From positions 1-8,094 of the forward strand of contig JAUZOB010000147.1 of assembly GCA_030706665.1 (NCBI GenBank): DNA of 8,094 nt, in the 5' to 3' direction. Position 1 is the first letter of the stretch. Each line of letters begins with the position of its first letter. This document shows, one piece after another, positions 5,898 through 8,094 of the stretch. Both the position numbers and the translations under genes were made by a program. The notes under the pieces were generated by a model. That model saw only the letters and a program-made list of their open reading frames with translations, searched no databases and was not told the origin of the DNA. This DNA comes from Bacteroidota bacterium (lineage in GTDB: Bacteria > Bacteroidota > Bacteroidia > Bacteroidales > Prolixibacteraceae).

Positions 5898-6950
5898 ATG
5901 AATAAATTTTTAAAAGAAATCAACGAACAGCCCGAAGCTTTAAAGAAAACTTTGAGTTTCTATACTGAAGGACAAGGCAAAGAAAGTTTGAAAAATATCG
6001 TCTCGATATGGAAAACCGGCAATTACGATAAAATACTCTTCACCGGAATGGGAAGTTCATATTTTATCTCCTATGCCGCAACCTGCTTGTTGAATAAACA
6101 TGGTATCACCTCTTTTGCCATCAATGCAGGGGAATTGCTTCATTATCAATTCTCATTAGTTAACAAGAAGACGCTTTTGGTTTGCATCTCACAATCTGGC
6201 GAAAGCTATGAGATCGTTAAGATTCTTGAAAAGTTACCTCAGGATGTAACAAGCATCGGCATCAGCAATGAAGCAAACAGCACCCTCGTCAAAAAGACCA
6301 AAGAATCTCTCTTGTGCAAAGCTGGTCCGGAAGACATGACCTCCACCAAAACTTTCACGACAACATATCTGGCAACTTACCTTTTATCCCTTTCACTGAC
6401 AGGGAATTTCAACAACAATACAATCAGCGAAATAGAAGGCGCGATAAAAACTGTAGGCGATCTGCTTGATCAAAAAGATAAATGGCTTGACGGAGCCGTA
6501 AAAACAATTGCACACGTACCTTTCGTTCAACTAGTAGGAAGAGGTGCCATTTATGCTACAGTATCACAAAGTGCATTGATGTTCATGGAAGCTACTCGCA
6601 CTCCCGCCTCTGCTTTGTATGGAGGAGAGTTCCGCCACGGTCCGATGGAAATGGTAAAAGAAGGATTCAGAGCAGTGGTATTTGCTCCTAAAGGAATCAC
6701 TTATGAGCAAAGTATTGTTGTCACACAAGACATTTTGAAATTTGGAGGCAAATTACTCTTAATCACAAACGAAGAGACTTCTATTAAAAACGAAAATCTG
6801 TTTACCATCGTTATTCCCTGTGCAAATGAAGACTTGTTTGCAATACCAGGTGTAATCCCGATGCAGCTAATCGTTAATCAATGGGCTGTAGAGAGCGGCA
6901 ATGAACCTGGAAATTTTACAAGAGGAGCTAAAGTAACCATTATCGAATAA
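5898..6950 (+). CDS. SIS-domain sugar-phosphate isomerase/deaminase (GlmS isomerase-like, no glutaminase domain)
   Basis: This 350-residue cytoplasmic protein has two SIS domains like the isomerase half of GlmS, but no N-terminal glutamine amidotransferase domain, so it is not glucosamine-6-phosphate synthase. Seen: FTGMGSSYF (48-56), the phosphate-binding SQSGES (98-103), TSTKTFTTTY (148-157), GGEFRHGPMEM (242-252) and the tail NFTRGAKVTIIE (339-350), matching the NLAKSVTVE tail of GlmS. Glu231 and His247 are 16 residues apart, like Glu488/His504 of E. coli GlmS and the Glu/His pair of the deglycase FraB. The Schiff-base lysine position reads Arg342, and the GlmS Lys485 position reads Met228. 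This favours a deaminase (NagB-II or AgaS type) or a fructosamine-6-phosphate deglycase, releasing fructose-6-phosphate or glucose-6-phosphate. The exact substrate is open. ATG 5898 opens directly into a family-like N-terminus; no Shine-Dalgarno is seen. Confidence 0.85.
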   Translation: MNKFLKEINEQPEALKKTLSFYTEGQGKESLKNIVSIWKTGNYDKILFTGMGSSYFISYAATCLLNKHGITSFAINAGELLHYQFSLVNKKTLLVCISQSGESYEIVKILEKLPQDVTSIGISNEANSTLVKKTKESLLCKAGPEDMTSTKTFTTTYLATYLLSLSLTGNFNNNTISEIEGAIKTVGDLLDQKDKWLDGAVKTIAHVPFVQLVGRGAIYATVSQSALMFMEATRTPASALYGGEFRHGPMEMVKEGFRAVVFAPKGITYEQSIVVTQDILKFGGKLLLITNEETSIKNENLFTIVIPCANEDLFAIPGVIPMQLIVNQWAVESGNEPGNFTRGAKVTIIE

Positions 6951-7033
6951 TAAATAAAAAAGAGAAGGAATCGGGGGGAAGGAAAAAAGAAAATAACACT
7001 TGAAAATTACATCAACCAATTTATAAAAAGATT

Positions 7034-8094
7034 ATGCAAAAGTTATTATTGATAATATTACTAACCCCCGTGCTCTTTTGCAACGCACAAAAAATAAGGC
7101 TCTCCGACAACTGGTACATAAAGAATTCCATCGAGATAAAAGCAGAAGGGAATATCATTTCAACTTCCGGATTCGAACAAGATAAATGGTATAAAACCAC
7201 CATTCCCTCCACTGTCTTAAATGTTTTTGTAAAAAACGGAACCTATCCTGATCCGAGAATCGCGATGAACGATTTCTTAATTCCGGATGTATCCGACGAG
7301 TTCAATGCAAAACATGATTTAGCAAAATACAGCTATCTCAAAGACAAAAGAAATCCATGGAAAGATCCTTACTGGTATCGCACCGAAGTTGCTCTTCCCA
7401 AGCAGTACAAAGGAAAACAAATCTGGCTTACTTTTAACGGAATCAACTACCGTGCAGACGTTTGGCTAAACGGACATCAGATAGCCGACAAGCAACAGAT
7501 GGTTGGAATGTTCCAACGATTCAGATTCAATATCACGCAATACGCCAAAGCAGGTGAGAAAAACTTTCTGGCAGTAAAAATATACCAGCTCGATCATCCC
7601 GGATTACCATCTCCCGGAACACAATTTGAAGTCTTTGGCAAATCCAGAGGAAGTGCCGATGAGACATTTAAAGACGAAACAATGAAAATGACGGGAGGAT
7701 GGGATTGTGCACCCGTTGTACGCGACCGAAATATGGGAATCTATCAGGATGTATTTATCGAAGCAACGGGTGACGTTGCAATCGAAAATCCATATATCGT
7801 AACAACATTGCCCCTGCCCGACACCACTCAGGCAGATATCCGAATCAAGGCTGAATTGAGAAATACCTCGAACAAAGAAATCAAAGGTATCCTTACGGGG
7901 AAAATAGACTTAATCAGCGATTTGGTTTTCCCATCCTATACAAAGCACCTCGGAGGCTCTATGCCCTCAATTCTCGTAAAAAAAGAAGTATCGCTAAAAG
8001 CCAACGAGACAAAAGAGATTCAACTGAGCCCCGAAGAATTCAAAGCCCTATTGGTTCACAATCCATATCTCTGGTATCCAAACGGCTATGGCAA
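7034..8094 (+). CDS. Glycoside hydrolase family 2 protein, N-terminal part (cut by window end)
   Basis: The first 353 codons are present and the frame stays open to the last base; the gene continues beyond the window. A Sec signal peptide (residues 1-19, hydrophobic LLLIILLTPVLF, likely cut after CNA) sends it out of the cytoplasm. Phe before Cys16 argues against a lipobox. Residues about 20-245 form the GH2 jelly-roll sugar-binding domain: DPYWYRTEVALP (111-122), LTFNGINYRADVWLNG (132-147), FRFNITQYA (163-171) and GWDCAPVVRDRNMGIYQDV (222-240). Residues about 246-345 look like the Ig-like domain, ending in LWYPNGYG (346-353). This pattern resembles the exo-beta-glucosaminidase (CsxA), beta-mannosidase and mannosylglycoprotein endo-beta-mannosidase branches more than LacZ. 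The catalytic barrel and both catalytic glutamates lie outside, so specificity cannot be settled. ATG 7034 is chosen because the signal peptide begins right there. It is 83 bases after the SIS gene and probably in the same operon. Confidence 0.88.
   Translation, partial: MQKLLLIILLTPVLFCNAQKIRLSDNWYIKNSIEIKAEGNIISTSGFEQDKWYKTTIPSTVLNVFVKNGTYPDPRIAMNDFLIPDVSDEFNAKHDLAKYSYLKDKRNPWKDPYWYRTEVALPKQYKGKQIWLTFNGINYRADVWLNGHQIADKQQMVGMFQRFRFNITQYAKAGEKNFLAVKIYQLDHPGLPSPGTQFEVFGKSRGSADETFKDETMKMTGGWDCAPVVRDRNMGIYQDVFIEATGDVAIENPYIVTTLPLPDTTQADIRIKAELRNTSNKEIKGILTGKIDLISDLVFPSYTKHLGGSMPSILVKKEVSLKANETKEIQLSPEEFKALLVHNPYLWYPNGYG

Noticed and set aside
5898..6950. Calling the SIS protein GlmS (glucosamine-6-phosphate synthase)
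   Set aside because: The N-terminal glutaminase domain with its catalytic Cys is absent and the Schiff-base lysine position appears to be Arg.
7021..7212. 63-codon minus-strand frame at the start of the GH2 gene
   Set aside because: It overlaps the GH2 signal peptide and jelly-roll coding sequence, which has clear family motifs on the plus strand.
1..8094. CRISPR arrays, tRNA/rRNA genes, insertion sequences or integration sites
   Set aside because: No regularly spaced direct repeats, tRNA-like cloverleaf, rRNA motif, transposase frame or terminal inverted repeats were seen on either strand.

Overview
The window reads as a piece of a Bacteroidota (probably Bacteroidales) chromosome. The DNA is AT-rich. 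None of the six genes has a Shine-Dalgarno sequence at normal spacing; their starts are preceded by A-rich or featureless stretches, as is usual in this phylum. The only plausible promoter elements resemble the Bacteroides -7 motif (TAnnTTTG). The protein families (an AGE epimerase of renin-binding-protein type, a Tat-exported DUF4434 protein, a XylE-like sugar porter, a GlmS-like SIS protein and an exported GH2 glycosidase) fit a gut or anaerobic glycan degrader. Species cannot be named from this sequence.

Layout. Positions 1-210 are non-coding as far as can be supported, with a strong hairpin at 82-116 that probably ends the minus-strand gene next to it. Positions 211-1443 (minus) encode a ROK-family winged-helix repressor. 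Positions 1444-1957 are a 514-base divergent intergenic region with two palindromes, each next to a possible promoter element, and a stem-loop in the leader of the plus-strand genes. From 1958 to the right edge five plus-strand genes follow with gaps of 116, 39, 95 and 83 bases: N-acylglucosamine 2-epimerase, DUF4434 TIM-barrel protein with a Tat signal, MFS sugar/H+ symporter, SIS-domain sugar-phosphate isomerase/deaminase, and the first 353 codons of a GH2 glycosidase cut by the window end. Two gaps hold strong hairpins (3160-3196 and 5833-5881), so read-through within the cluster may be graded.

How the genes may work together (inference). The two exported proteins, GH2 (Sec) and DUF4434 (Tat), would release a sugar from a glycan outside the inner membrane. 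The XylE-like porter would bring it in. The epimerase would interconvert ManNAc- and GlcNAc-type sugars in the cytoplasm. The SIS protein would act on a 6-phosphorylated amino sugar or fructosamine, feeding fructose-6-phosphate or glucose-6-phosphate to glycolysis. The ROK regulator would sense the sugar or its phosphate. No kinase, deacetylase or SusC/SusD pair is visible here, so the pathway is incomplete within the window. The least characterised parts are the DUF4434 protein and the SIS protein, which keeps the Glu/His catalytic pair of GlmS-type enzymes but seems to lack both active-site lysines.
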